The notes: a model not told the origin generated them from the letters alone. A stretch of 64,000 nt of DNA from Streptomyces sp. NBRC 110028 (GCF_001417735.1 NZ_BBUZ01000042.1:36119-100118), one strand, 5' to 3'. Counted from the first letter of the stretch, positions 9,192-17,431 are shown. Numbers and translations are program-made.

Positions 9192-9637
9192 TCTGCACCC
9201 GCCACCAACAGGCCTCAAGCGACCCCCGGCACCCCGCGCCCCTCAACATCCAAGCTGTCCCCGAACTCACCCAAGCCCACCTTCGCGCGCGGCACCCGGC
9301 GACACCGGTCTCCCTGAGCTGGGCATCGACGATCACCACACGCTGGTACGACCACCACCAACACCTGCACCAGCGCTGGCGAACGCGCCTGCACCAGCTC
9401 ACCGCCGCCAACCCCCACATCCCCCCAGGCCCGGCCTCGCCCGCCCTGACCTGCCGGGAACTGATCACCTATCCCGAGACCCTCACCCTCGCCACGGCCC
9501 TCGACCGCCTGCCCCCGCACCCCCTGACACGCACACAGCAGACCGCCTTCCTCCACCAACTCGCCGGCCGCCTCCACCTGCCCCGCCTCGCACCCGCCGA
9601 CCACGACCTGCTCCGGCAACGCCTCGCCACCCGCTGA
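8711..9637 (+). CDS. TniQ-family transposition protein
   Basis: About 308 residues from GTG 8711 (GTG 8750 is an alternative). It begins with the TniQ signature PLHVRPLPGEATASYLTRLA, followed by a zinc-finger-like block (CTACTIRRSP...ICTRHQQ). TniQ/TnsD proteins recruit the transposition machinery to a target site. The order transposase-ATPase-TniQ is that of Tn5053/Tn7-type elements. Third-position GC bias is strong in this frame and absent from the overlapping frame, so TniQ is the real product here. The first 480 bp overlap the extended ATPase frame. Confidence 0.7.
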   Translation: MASPAPTRPPVRAAAIWPSVPGPLHVRPLPGEATASYLTRLAATYRLSPAQLLDGLATTVTGTEHAPPAAEIHLSAETARRLSGFTRIPLTHLTRALPHLRPPAPSSANTGAHDTATAHWHVAEPALQPLPACTACTIRRSPHTAAPAWIHPPPHLPRIMICTRHQQASSDPRHPAPLNIQAVPELTQAHLRARHPATPVSLSWASTITTRWYDHHQHLHQRWRTRLHQLTAANPHIPPGPASPALTCRELITYPETLTLATALDRLPPHPLTRTQQTAFLHQLAGRLHLPRLAPADHDLLRQRLATR

Positions 9638-9681
9638 ACCAACAACGTCCCTCGCTGCCCAGCCCTGACAGAACAGGCCGA

Positions 9682-9785
9682 CAACTCCCGTACCAAAAGA
9701 CGCGCCAACTACCCTGCGCAAAAACCGCCACCACGCTCAACTCACTGCGCAGCCATAAACGCCCAGCTCAGCCCACATACCGCCC
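9682..9785. repeat. imperfect direct repeats downstream of tniQ (possible transposon end)
   Basis: Three related units of about 24 bp start at 9682, 9706 and 9738, sharing CAACT, then CTGCGCA or similar, an A-rich stretch and CGC. A fourth degenerate copy may begin near 9764. Tandem transposase-binding repeats just inside the ends are typical of Tn7-like elements. No outer terminus or target duplication could be fixed. Confidence 0.35.
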
Positions 9786-9839
9786 GTCGCCGACGCCACG
9801 GCCCCGCATAAGCCTCCCCCCACGGAACAGACCCACCGC

Positions 9840-10505
9840 TCAGAACAACTGAGCAACAACAGGCCACAACCAAGATCGATAAGCAGGCGCAACAGTTACG
9901 CCACAGCTGTAGCCGACGGCTGCCGGTGTTGTCCTGAAGACAGCGGAACCGGTGGGAAGAGGGGGCCCGTCCGCCCGGGCAAGGTCGTCCGGGTCCGCCT
10001 CCGCCCACACGGGATGGAACAGAGTCAGCGTCTGGGGCAATTGGGACGCCTCAAGCCGCCCGACCTGATGCCAGGTCAGCACTCGTGAGCGCAGTGCCGA
10101 AGCGCGAGCGAGGGCCCGTTCGCTTCCGGCCCCGCACAGCACCAGCGCCGCCCCACAGCCCGGCGCGTCCCACAACTGCCGCAGATAATCCAGCAATGGC
10201 GGCGTCAGACGCTGGGCGTCATCGACAAACAGCACACCCGGCTCGACCAGTGCACGCATCAGAGCCTGGCTGGCCGGCCCGGCCCGGTGCGTCAGCGCCC
10301 CCGACGGCAGCCCGAACGCTTCACACAGCGAGGCCCGCAGCTGCGGCAGACCGTCCGCCACACCGGCCACCGTCCGCCACACCGGCACCCGGCCGGGAAG
10401 GAGATGCAAAGCCTGCTCGACGGCGACCGTCTTCCCCAGGCCCGTGTCCCCGTACACGCAGCACATCCCGCGGGCCGCGACCGTATGCCCCACGGCCTCC
10501 ACCAC
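9840..10505 (-). pseudogene. MuB/TniB-like AAA+ ATPase portion of a broken unit
   Basis: Reads as an AAA+ ATPase: GMCCVYGDTGLGKTVAVEQA (Walker A), GVLFVDDAQRLTPPLLDYLR (Walker B) and an arginine-rich sensor region. A GTG at 10505 could start it. However, the conserved residues just before it (YVPVARLVSTRQV) lie in the frame of the upstream HTH segment, so the two were probably joined before a frameshift near 10510. The last 35 residues look unrelated to the family. It lies tail-to-tail with the tniQ module. Confidence 0.6.
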
Positions 10506-11121
10506 ACCTGCCGGGTCGACACCAGCCGGGCCACCGGCACGTACAATCGAACACCGCCGCCCCGCACCCCCGCATCCGCGGTGCCCTCCGGTACCGGCAC
10601 CTCGGCGGGCGGACCGTCGACAACAAGCGGACCACCCGCCCCGTCCACGAGCCCCAAATCCGCCAGTGCCCGGTCATACCGACTCGGCTCCAGCCCGGCC
10701 CGGGCCCCAGCCGGACGAGCCACTTCAAGAACCCGGCCCGCTTCCAGATCCCGCTTGATCACGCGGTGCAACGTCGGCAGCGAGGGCACACACTCCGCGC
10801 CCCATCCCTCCAACGCCCCCTCCTCCTGGGCCCGGAGCATCCTGCGCCGCAACTCCGCGACGTTCCCGCCCGCCTCCGCGAGGACCTCCCACAACGCGTC
10901 ACTCAGCGAAACCCCGTCCTGCCGCGGCCGCGCGTCGACATGGCCCCGACGCCCATCGGCCAGCCACCGCCACACCGTCCGCTCCGACACACCCGCCAGC
11001 TCCGCCGCGATCCGCACATGCAGATCCGCACATGCAACCGCGACAGCGTCTCCTCCCCATCCACCGCAAGAAGCCGCCGTACCACCACACCCCGCGCCAA
11101 CGGCGCACCCCCGGCCGGCAC
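10506..11121 (-). pseudogene. HTH N-terminal segment of a Mu-type transposase or regulator, frameshifted
   Basis: Two frames combine to give a coherent protein: VVVRRLLAVDGEETLSRLHV, then RIAAELAGVSERTVWRWLAD (helix-turn-helix), SLSDALWEVLAEAGGNV and PSLPTLHRVIKRDLEAGR. The switch falls on a perfect 14-bp tandem duplication at 11009-11036. This pattern is known from N-termini of actinobacterial Mu-like transposases, but the DDE core is absent: only about 60 residues separate it from the ATPase. Either the core was deleted or this was a regulator-ATPase fusion. Confidence 0.5.
11009..11036. repeat. 14-bp perfect tandem duplication
   Basis: Two adjacent copies of GATCCGCACATGCA. The duplication is not a multiple of three and explains the frameshift in the HTH segment; removing one copy restores a continuous frame. 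Confidence 0.85.
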
Positions 11122-11308
11122 ACCACCAGCCGATCCCGCCTCGGCCCACCCGCCGAAACCCCCTGAACCGTCATACGGCCCAGCCCACCCGACCCCGCCA
11201 GCCCCTCACACAGGAACAGCGAAAGCCATGACAGCCAGGCAACCAACCTGCTACTGAGGTTGAACTCGTGACGCAGGGAGACCGTCGCGGGGAGCACCGC
11301 CGCCGGGC

Positions 11309-11977
11309 TCACCGCCGGACGGCACGCAGTCCGTCCAGGAGCAGCCGCAGCCCGAACTCGAAGTGTGCCGTGAAGTCCGTACTGGTTAGCACCGGCAGGG
11401 TGGCGGCGAGGTGCGGATACGTCCCTGCCTCCACCACCGCCTCGTGCAGGGCCCCCGCGTTGATGGGCCCCCCGTCCTCCGGCCGGAGGGCGGCCTGTTC
11501 CTCCAGGGTGTGGCCGACGGTGAAGTGGGACACCGCGTAGAGCGCCCGCGCCGCCTCACCGTCGCTGAAGCCCGCCGCACGCAGCACCCCGATGAGGCCG
11601 TCGGCGAAGCCCAGGGTGTTCGGGCCGGTCGAGTGCGTACCGGCGTAAACGCGGGCGCCGTCGCGATGGGCGAGCAGGGCCGTGCGCAGTGCGCGGGCCA
11701 GGCGCGCCACTCCCTCGCTCCAGTCGCCGTCCCCGGCCGGGCCGGTGGCGCCGGCGACGCCGCCGACCATGTGCTCGGCCATGGCGGTGAGCAGGTCCTG
11801 TTTAGTCGCGAAGTAGCGGTACAGCGCACCGGCTTGGACACCCATCGCATCGGCGAGCCTACGCATGGTCAGCGCGTCGAGCCCGGACTCGTTCAGCAGG
11901 TCGAGGGCGGTCCGGACGGTGCGGGCCTGGTTGAGCCGGGCTGGGCGGCCCCTGGCCGGGCTTGACGGTGCGCTCAT
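11309..11977 (-). CDS. TetR-family repressor
   Basis: About 222 residues from the ATG at 11977; the GTG at 11998 lies in the operator and is less likely. N-terminal TetR HTH: TVRTALDLLNESGLDALTMRRLADAMGV followed by AGALYRYFATKQDLLTAM (split here for clarity), then an all-alpha ligand-binding domain. It is divergent from the FAD monooxygenase gene, with two palindromes between them. It most likely represses both genes and responds to a substrate of the monooxygenase, such as an antibiotic or aromatic compound. Confidence 0.88.
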   Translation of the reverse strand: MSAPSSPARGRPARLNQARTVRTALDLLNESGLDALTMRRLADAMGVQAGALYRYFATKQDLLTAMAEHMVGGVAGATGPAGDGDWSEGVARLARALRTALLAHRDGARVYAGTHSTGPNTLGFADGLIGVLRAAGFSDGEAARALYAVSHFTVGHTLEEQAALRPEDGGPINAGALHEAVVEAGTYPHLAATLPVLTSTDFTAHFEFGLRLLLDGLRAVRR

Positions 11978-11991
11978 GGACCCCACTATAC

Positions 11992-12019
11992 TGAACACCG
12001 TTCACGTGAACATCGTTCA
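11992..12019. promoter_or_regulatory. twin TetR operators in divergent promoter
   Basis: Two 13-bp palindromes, TGAACACCGTTCA (11992-12004) and TGAACATCGTTCA (12007-12019), 15 bp apart centre to centre. TATACT at 11987-11992 may be a -10 element for the monooxygenase side. Confidence 0.75.
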
Positions 12020-12042
12020 CTAAATAAAGGAGGCCATCTCCG

Positions 12043-13566
12043 ATGAACACCGACGTGATCGTCGTAGGCGCCGGCCCGACCGGGCTGATGCTCGCCTGCG
12101 AGCTGGCACTGGCGGGCATACGGACCCGGGTCCTGGAGCGCCGCACCGAACCGCAGCGCCATTCGCGGGCGCTGAGCCTGCACCCGCGCAGCGTGGAACT
12201 GATGGACCAGCGGGGACTGCTCGACCGTTTCCTCCCGCTCGGCCGGACCGTGCCGGGCTGGCACTTCGCGGGGTTGCCCACCCAGCTAGACTTCGGTGCC
12301 CTCGACTCCCGGCACGGCTACACCCTCTTCCTGGCCCAAGCGCGCACCGAGGCGATCCTCGAGGAGCGGGCACACGAGCTGGGGGTGGAGATCAGCCGGG
12401 GACACGAGATCCTCGGCGTGAGCCAGGACGGCGACGGGGTCGAGGTGGAGACCCGCGTCCCCGGCGGTGGCACCGAGACCGTACGTGCCCTGTACGCGGT
12501 CGGGTGCGACGGCGGGCGCAGCCTCGTACGGCGGACTGCAGGGATCGGCTTCCCCGGCACCGACGAGACCCTGACCGGGATACTCGGGGACTTCGCGGTC
12601 GTCGACCCGCGGCCCGGCGCCCTCGATGCGGCACGGGCCCGTGGCGTGATCGTCGCGCCGCTGGAGGGCGGGCTCACCCGGTTCGTCTGCCTGGATCCGG
12701 AGCGGATGCGGGTCCCGTCCCGGGAGCCCGTCACCCTGGAGGAGTTCCGTACGTCGCTCACCCGGATCACCGGCTCCGACTGCGGGGTCGCCGAGCCCGA
12801 CTGGCTGTCGCGTTTCGGCAATGCCACGCGGCTCGCGGAGAGCTACCGCTCGGGACGGATCCTGCTGGCGGGCGACGCCGCCCACATCCACTTCCCCGCG
12901 GCGGGCCAGGGGCTCAACACCGGGCTCCAGGACGCCATGAACCTGGGGTGGAAACTGGCCGCCGCGGTGCACGGCTGGGCCCCGCCCGGGCTGCTGGACA
13001 GTTACGACGCGGAGCGCCGGCCGGCCGGCCGGTCGGTGACCGAGAACACCGAGGTCCAGACGCTGCTGGCGGAGCTGACGCTGATCTCGGGGTACCAGCG
13101 CCCGGCCGCGGCCCTGCGGTCGCTTCTCGACCAGCTGCTGGGCATCGCGGAGGTCAACCGCCGGCTCGCCGATCAGGTCTCCGCGCTCGGCACCCACTAC
13201 CCGCCGGCGGACCCGGGCGCCGACCCGCTGGTGGGGCGGCGTATGCCCGATGTGGGACTGACCGCCGCCGGTTCGGCGGCGACACGGGTGTACGAACTCC
13301 TCACCCGGGGCCGCTTCGTTCTGCTCGCTCTGGCGAAGGACCCGTCCCTGCGGGAGGCCGTCGACACGGACCGGGCCCCCCGGGTCACGGCCGTATCCGT
13401 CGATAAGTACGACGAGCACGCCGACCTCGACGGGGTCACCGAGGTGCTCGTACGCCCCGACGGCCACGTCGCGTGGGCCACCCGTACCGCCGACCACGCC
13501 ACGCGCCGCGACGAGCGGGTCCAGGCGCTGACCGCCTGGGCGGGTACGCCCTCCTCAAGGAGCTGA
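12043..13566 (+). CDS. FAD-dependent aromatic monooxygenase (PHBH/rifampicin-monooxygenase class)
   Basis: 507 residues. N-terminal dinucleotide-binding motif VVGAGPTGLMLACELALAG, the middle DG-type motif VGCDGGRSLVRR, and the second FAD motif LLAGDAAHIHFPAAGQGLNT. The C-terminal thioredoxin-like extension typical of long polyketide or drug hydroxylases is present (PLVGRRMPDV). It uses NAD(P)H and O2 to hydroxylate a phenolic or polyketide-like substrate. Start at ATG 12043 with AAAGGAGG nearby. It is followed within 3 bp by a RidA gene and controlled by the divergent TetR. It may modify an antibiotic, but the substrate is not predictable. Confidence 0.9.
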   Translation: MNTDVIVVGAGPTGLMLACELALAGIRTRVLERRTEPQRHSRALSLHPRSVELMDQRGLLDRFLPLGRTVPGWHFAGLPTQLDFGALDSRHGYTLFLAQARTEAILEERAHELGVEISRGHEILGVSQDGDGVEVETRVPGGGTETVRALYAVGCDGGRSLVRRTAGIGFPGTDETLTGILGDFAVVDPRPGALDAARARGVIVAPLEGGLTRFVCLDPERMRVPSREPVTLEEFRTSLTRITGSDCGVAEPDWLSRFGNATRLAESYRSGRILLAGDAAHIHFPAAGQGLNTGLQDAMNLGWKLAAAVHGWAPPGLLDSYDAERRPAGRSVTENTEVQTLLAELTLISGYQRPAAALRSLLDQLLGIAEVNRRLADQVSALGTHYPPADPGADPLVGRRMPDVGLTAAGSAATRVYELLTRGRFVLLALAKDPSLREAVDTDRAPRVTAVSVDKYDEHADLDGVTEVLVRPDGHVAWATRTADHATRRDERVQALTAWAGTPSSRS

Positions 13567-13568
13567 TC

Positions 13569-14084
13569 ATGTCGGTGACCCGCGTCAGCCCACCGTCCGT
13601 GCACAACCCGTCCGACCAGATCACCCAGGTCGTCACCGTCGACGGAAGGCGGCTCGTGCAACTCTCCGGGCAGGTCGCCTGGGATGAGCGAGGACGGCCC
13701 GTGGGACTCGGTGACCACGGGGCCCAGGCGGCACAGATCGCCCATAACCTCGACGCCGCGCTCGCCGCGGTCGGCGCCACCCGTGACGACATCGTCGACG
13801 AGACCATCTACGTCGTCGACTACACCCCGGAGCTGCTGCCCGCGATCTTCGGGCCGCTGCGGGCCGGTGTCGCGGAAGCACCCGCGAGCACGCTGGTGGG
13901 CGTGTCCGCGCTCTTCGCACCGGGGTTCCTCCTGGAGGTCAAGGTGGTCGCCGCGCTCCCCGGACAGGGGAGCCAGGACCGGGCCGTACCGGCCGACGCC
14001 GGCACCGAGGCGGGCGAGCCCGCCAGGGCACACGAGACGGACGGGGACCAGGATCTCGAAACGGCACTCACCCGCCGGGCCTGA
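13569..14084 (+). CDS. RidA-like protein with C-terminal extension
   Basis: 171 residues from ATG 13569, with AAGGAG about 7 bp upstream inside the end of the monooxygenase gene. The RidA (YjgF/UK114) core runs from VTVDGRRLVQLSGQVAW to APGFLLEVKVVAAL. Members deaminate reactive enamines/imines or act in aromatic pathways; the arginine usually needed for deaminase activity was not clearly located. After the core there are about 40 extra acidic residues ending LETALTRRA and a TGA. Translation beyond that stop continues a recognisable leader-like domain (see next entry), so the present stop may be a mutation. Confidence 0.85.
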   Translation: MSVTRVSPPSVHNPSDQITQVVTVDGRRLVQLSGQVAWDERGRPVGLGDHGAQAAQIAHNLDAALAAVGATRDDIVDETIYVVDYTPELLPAIFGPLRAGVAEAPASTLVGVSALFAPGFLLEVKVVAALPGQGSQDRAVPADAGTEAGEPARAHETDGDQDLETALTRRA

Positions 14085-14228
14085 AAAAACCCGTCCTTCG
14101 CCGCGCGACTGGAACGCGAGCCCCTGGAGGCCCTGGCGTCGATGGGGGTGCGGGTGGCCCCGGGGGTCAAGGTGCAGGTCAGGCTGCAAAGACGCGACAC
14201 CCTGTACTACGTCCTCCCACCCGCGAAA
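14085..14228 (+). pseudogene. nitrile-hydratase-type (NHLP) RiPP leader-like segment behind a TGA
   Basis: In the same frame as RidA, directly after its TGA, the translation KNPSFAARLEREPLEALASM followed by GVRVAPGVKVQVRLQRRDTL and YYVLPPAK has the spacing of NHLP/TOMM leader peptides: 'A-W-kDPaF...L..dP..aL...GV..P.gV.v.v....dTl..VLPP'. The stop falls where the conserved Trp would be, so TGG to TGA is a simple explanation. Bases 14240-14347 carry another GC3-biased frame (LPFSHATPLLLRFAALPS) cut by the ISL3 element. Pattern match only. Confidence 0.5.
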
Positions 14229-14347
14229 CGGCCGGACGAGCCGGCCTCCCGTTCAGCCACGCGACGCCGCTCCTCCTCCGCTTCGCCGCGCTGCCAAGCG
14301 CCGACGCGGGCGAGCCGGGTGAAGACACCTTCGCCCTGGAAGCCCTC

Positions 14348-16009
14348 GGGTCTGTCAAACGAGTGGCCCTGTCTCACATTCGGTGGTAACGGAGCGTGCT
14401 GCTATCCGAGGAGGATGCGGTGCCGGAGCAAGGTGAAGCCTGCTCGTCCGTGTATCTGGCGCGCGATCCGTTTGGTCTTCGTGTTGACGCCCTCGGTGGG
14501 GCCGTTGCTGTACGGAAGGGTGAGCCCCGCGATCACGGCGTCGAGGTCTCGGTCCAGGCCCCGGGTGAAGGTGCGCAGATGAGGCAGGTCGGCCTCTCGG
14601 ACTTGGGCGATCCAGCGCGTGAGTGCGTCGGCGTTGTCGGCGTGCGGCGTAAGGAGCGGGGCGAAGTCTCTGATACCGGCTGCGAGTTGGGTCATCTCGG
14701 GGCAGGAGGCGGTGAGTTTGGCCAGGAGTTCGTGCTGCTCGGTCTTGAGGTTGTCGGGCCTGGTCAGCAGCATCCGGGCGAGCCGCCGCGGGGAGATGTG
14801 GCTGCGGTCGGCGTCTGCGCGGCCTTGGTTGATGTACTTGTGCAGAAGGTTGAGGCATCCCGTGAAGCCGAGGGCTTTGATCTCTTCGAAGAGGTGCTTG
14901 ACGGGGGCGGCGGGGTCCTCGGCTCGGCGTTTGCGCAGGTGCTCGCGGTAGGGGTCGACGAGACTGGCGCGGTATTTGGGGACGCGGAGCATCCGTTCGG
15001 GCTGGTCGGCGCGGGCGTAGCGTTTGACGGTGTTCAGGGCGAGTTGCAGGCGGCGGGCGCATTCCAGCAGGCCGGCGCCTTGGTCGAGGAGGTCGTGGAC
15101 CTGATGCCAGCGTTCGAGGGTGGTCTGTGCGCGGGGCCCGTCGTAGATGGGTGCGTCCAGTACGGTGGCCCAGCAGGTGCTGTGGGCCTTCACCTCGCTG
15201 AGGGTGGCGTCGCACAGGTTGTGCCACAGATGCCAGCGATCTCCGACCTGCACCGCGTCGGGCAGGGCGCGGCGGATGGCCTCGGCATAGGTCGCCGAGC
15301 CGTCACGACACACGACCTCGATACCCGGGTGCTTGCGCAGCCACGCCTCAAGGGTGTCGGCGGTGCGGTCGGGGAGTACGTCGATCCGTTCATGGGTCTC
15401 GGCGTCGATCACCACGGTGGCATAGCGGTGCCGCCGGCGCAGGGCGAAGTCGTCGACGCCGATCACACGGGGTGTCCGCCCGGTGGGCAGTGGGATGCGC
15501 AGCAGGGTGCGCAGGGTCGTGTGACGCGACAGGCCCACCGCGAGTATCGCCAGCAAACGTGATCCCGCCCGGCCCGCTAACTCTTTGACCACCGCCTTGA
15601 CCTGCCTGGTCAGACGAGCGGTTCGTCGCTGGTATCGCTCCAGCACCCCGGGCACCTGTTCGCGGAAGGTGTGGCGGCACCCTCGCGTGGGGCACACCAG
15701 ACGCCGCACCCGCACACGGACCACCACCCGTCGCCCGTCGACCGGAACGTCGGCCACCGTCCGCCAGTGATAGCCGTGCACCCGTCCCGACGACGCCCCG
15801 CACACCAAACAGACCGCGGTGTCCAGCGGCGTCCGGGCCCGCACCACGATCCGCTCACCCTCGTCGGCCACATCCTCCATGACCAGCGGCGACAGACCCG
15901 AAAACACCATCTGCACAAGCTTGTTGACATCCATCACATGAAGGGCAACGAGCCCCACGACTCTCCATCACCACCGAATGTGAGACAGGGCCGAACGTTT
16001 TACGTCCCC
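14348..16009. mobile_element. ISL3-family insertion sequence (copy 2)
   Basis: About 1.66 kb. A matching core GGCCCTGTCTCACATTCGGT is found near both ends (from about 14365 and, inverted, to about 15992), extended outward by weaker similarity to GGG at 14348 and 16009. The left end begins GGGTCTGTCAAACGAGTGG, also found at a truncated ISL3 copy (50351) and at an IS256 end (63581). No target duplication was recognised. Confidence 0.75.
14402..15958 (-). CDS. ISL3-family transposase (copy 2)
   Basis: About 518 residues from GTG 15958; an ATG at 15934 (MDVNKLVQMVF) may be the true start. Zinc-binding CLVCGASSGRVHGYH, the second Cys pair CPTRGC, HTH region, catalytic block RVIGVDDFALRRRHRYATVV, CRDGSATYAEAIR, and C-terminal SNGPTEGVNTKTKRIARQ with the final Glu. 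It appears intact. It differs substantially from copy 1, so the two represent separate lineages. Confidence 0.9.
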   Translation of the reverse strand: MGLVALHVMDVNKLVQMVFSGLSPLVMEDVADEGERIVVRARTPLDTAVCLVCGASSGRVHGYHWRTVADVPVDGRRVVVRVRVRRLVCPTRGCRHTFREQVPGVLERYQRRTARLTRQVKAVVKELAGRAGSRLLAILAVGLSRHTTLRTLLRIPLPTGRTPRVIGVDDFALRRRHRYATVVIDAETHERIDVLPDRTADTLEAWLRKHPGIEVVCRDGSATYAEAIRRALPDAVQVGDRWHLWHNLCDATLSEVKAHSTCWATVLDAPIYDGPRAQTTLERWHQVHDLLDQGAGLLECARRLQLALNTVKRYARADQPERMLRVPKYRASLVDPYREHLRKRRAEDPAAPVKHLFEEIKALGFTGCLNLLHKYINQGRADADRSHISPRRLARMLLTRPDNLKTEQHELLAKLTASCPEMTQLAAGIRDFAPLLTPHADNADALTRWIAQVREADLPHLRTFTRGLDRDLDAVIAGLTLPYSNGPTEGVNTKTKRIARQIHGRAGFTLLRHRILLG

Positions 16010-16013
16010 CGCC

Positions 16014-16136
16014 ATGGGCAACCTGCCCCAGCCCGTCGACAGCGCCATCCAGTGGCTCGATGACGCACACACCGTCCGCGAGCGCTGGCGCGCCCTGGTC
16101 ACTGCCCGGCGAGACCACCTGCGCGGCACCCGGTAG
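16014..16136 (+). CDS. small ORF or C-terminal gene remnant
   Basis: Forty codons (MGNLPQPVDSAIQWLDDAHT...) with strongly GC-biased third positions, ending TAG at 16134-16136. It begins immediately outside the right end of ISL3 copy 2 and may be the 3' end of a gene split by the element. No family recognised. Confidence 0.35.
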   Translation: MGNLPQPVDSAIQWLDDAHTVRERWRALVTARRDHLRGTR

Positions 16137-16316
16137 ACGACACGGACACCGCCACCCACATGTCCGGGTCGCTAGCTGCATAGGCTCGACACGAATGCGG
16201 CTGAGACCACGAGCTACCTCCGTAGGGGATCCCCAAGGTCGACACTGGTGCCTGCTTTGGGTTTCTGGCCCGTACCTCCCGGCCAGCCGGGCTGAGTGAG
16301 AGGACAAAGATCTGCT

Positions 16317-17231
16317 GTGAAGGCGTGCGGAGTGTCCGGGGCCGAGAAGGAAGTCGCCTTGCTGGAGTTGCCCGAACCGTCATCTCCGGGGCCCGGTCAG
16401 ATCCTGGTGGCGGTTGAGGCGGCCGGGGTTGGCCCGTGGGACGAACTGCTGAACGGCGCTGGTTGGGACGTGGGGCTGCGTCCCCCGGCGGCGCTGGGAG
16501 TGGAGGGCGCGGGCAAGGTGCTGGCCTTCGGCGCGGGTGTCACCGGGTTTGCCGTAGGCGACCGGGTGCTCGCACACGAGGCTCCGCTGCCCGGGGGCAG
16601 CGGCTTCTGGGCCGAACGCGTTCTGATCAACGCGGATCACGCGGCAGCCTGCCCACGCGGGCTGGACGCCGTGCACGCGGCGGCGCTGCCGGTCAACGGA
16701 CTCACCGCGTTGCAGGCTCTGGAGAAGCTGGACCTCAGCCGAGGACAGCGGCTCCTCATCACCAACGGAGGCGGGGCCACCGGAGCCCTGGCCATCCAGC
16801 TTGCCGCGGCCAAGGGCATCGAGGTGACCGCGACCGCGTCTGCTGCCGCCGCAGAGCGCCTGCTCGGGCTGGGAGCGATGGAGGTTGTCGACTACCACGA
16901 CCCGAACTGGTCGGCCAAGGTACGCGGTGGGTTCGACGCCGCCCTCACCATCGCCACCAGCACGGCGGACACCGTCCTGCCTTTGGTGCGGGACGGCGGC
17001 CGACTGTGCTCCCTGACCTCGGACGCGCCTCCGGAGGAACGAGGCATCACGAGTTGGGACCTCTACGTCGAGCCCAACGCCGCGCAGCTTGTCCAGCTGG
17101 CGGACCAGGCCGCCGCGGGAACCTTGAAACTCGCACCGGAACCCCTGCCGCTGAGCGAGGGGCCGGCTGCGTTCGCCCGGGTGGTTACCGGACGGGCCGG
17201 CGGTAAGAAGATCGTGCTTACCCGAGCATGA
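16317..17231 (+). CDS. zinc-free MDR quinone oxidoreductase (QOR-like)
   Basis: About 304 residues from GTG 16317 (VKACGVSG...); a GTG at 16296 adds seven residues without family similarity. GroES-like N-terminal domain with GVGPWDELLNG and ALGVEGAGKVLAFGAGVTGF, VGDRVLAHE, then a Rossmann domain with NGGGATGALAIQLAAAKG. The structural zinc cysteines of alcohol dehydrogenases are absent. It probably reduces quinones or other activated alkenes with NADPH. It stands alone, convergent with the DUF6247 pair and separated from it by a strong hairpin. Confidence 0.88.
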   Translation: MKACGVSGAEKEVALLELPEPSSPGPGQILVAVEAAGVGPWDELLNGAGWDVGLRPPAALGVEGAGKVLAFGAGVTGFAVGDRVLAHEAPLPGGSGFWAERVLINADHAAACPRGLDAVHAAALPVNGLTALQALEKLDLSRGQRLLITNGGGATGALAIQLAAAKGIEVTATASAAAAERLLGLGAMEVVDYHDPNWSAKVRGGFDAALTIATSTADTVLPLVRDGGRLCSLTSDAPPEERGITSWDLYVEPNAAQLVQLADQAAAGTLKLAPEPLPLSEGPAAFARVVTGRAGGKKIVLTRA

Positions 17232-17345
17232 CCCGCCCGGATACCGCCCGATCCCGATGCTGAGCCACCGTGCCCGCCAGGCCCGATCGAGAAGTCGTTG
17301 ATCACACCGCGGCCGCCTGCCTGAAGATTTCTTTCCCCAGAGCTT

Positions 17346-17388
17346 GAAGGGGCGGCGTCCGCCACTGTCCGGCGGGCGCGGCCCCTTC
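17346..17388. terminator. bidirectional terminator hairpin
   Basis: Arms of 18 bp (17346-17363 and 17371-17388) with two mismatches and a 7-nt loop, lying between convergent genes. No U-tract, as is usual in actinobacteria. Confidence 0.7.
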
Positions 17389-17431
17389 ATCTCGTTGGGC
17401 CGGGCAGATGAGTTACGGCGCTTGGAGGGGG

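Noticed and set aside
16060..16299. 79-codon plus-strand frame before the quinone reductase
   Set aside because: Composition is not coding-like, and it overlaps the better GC3-biased small frame at 16014-16136.
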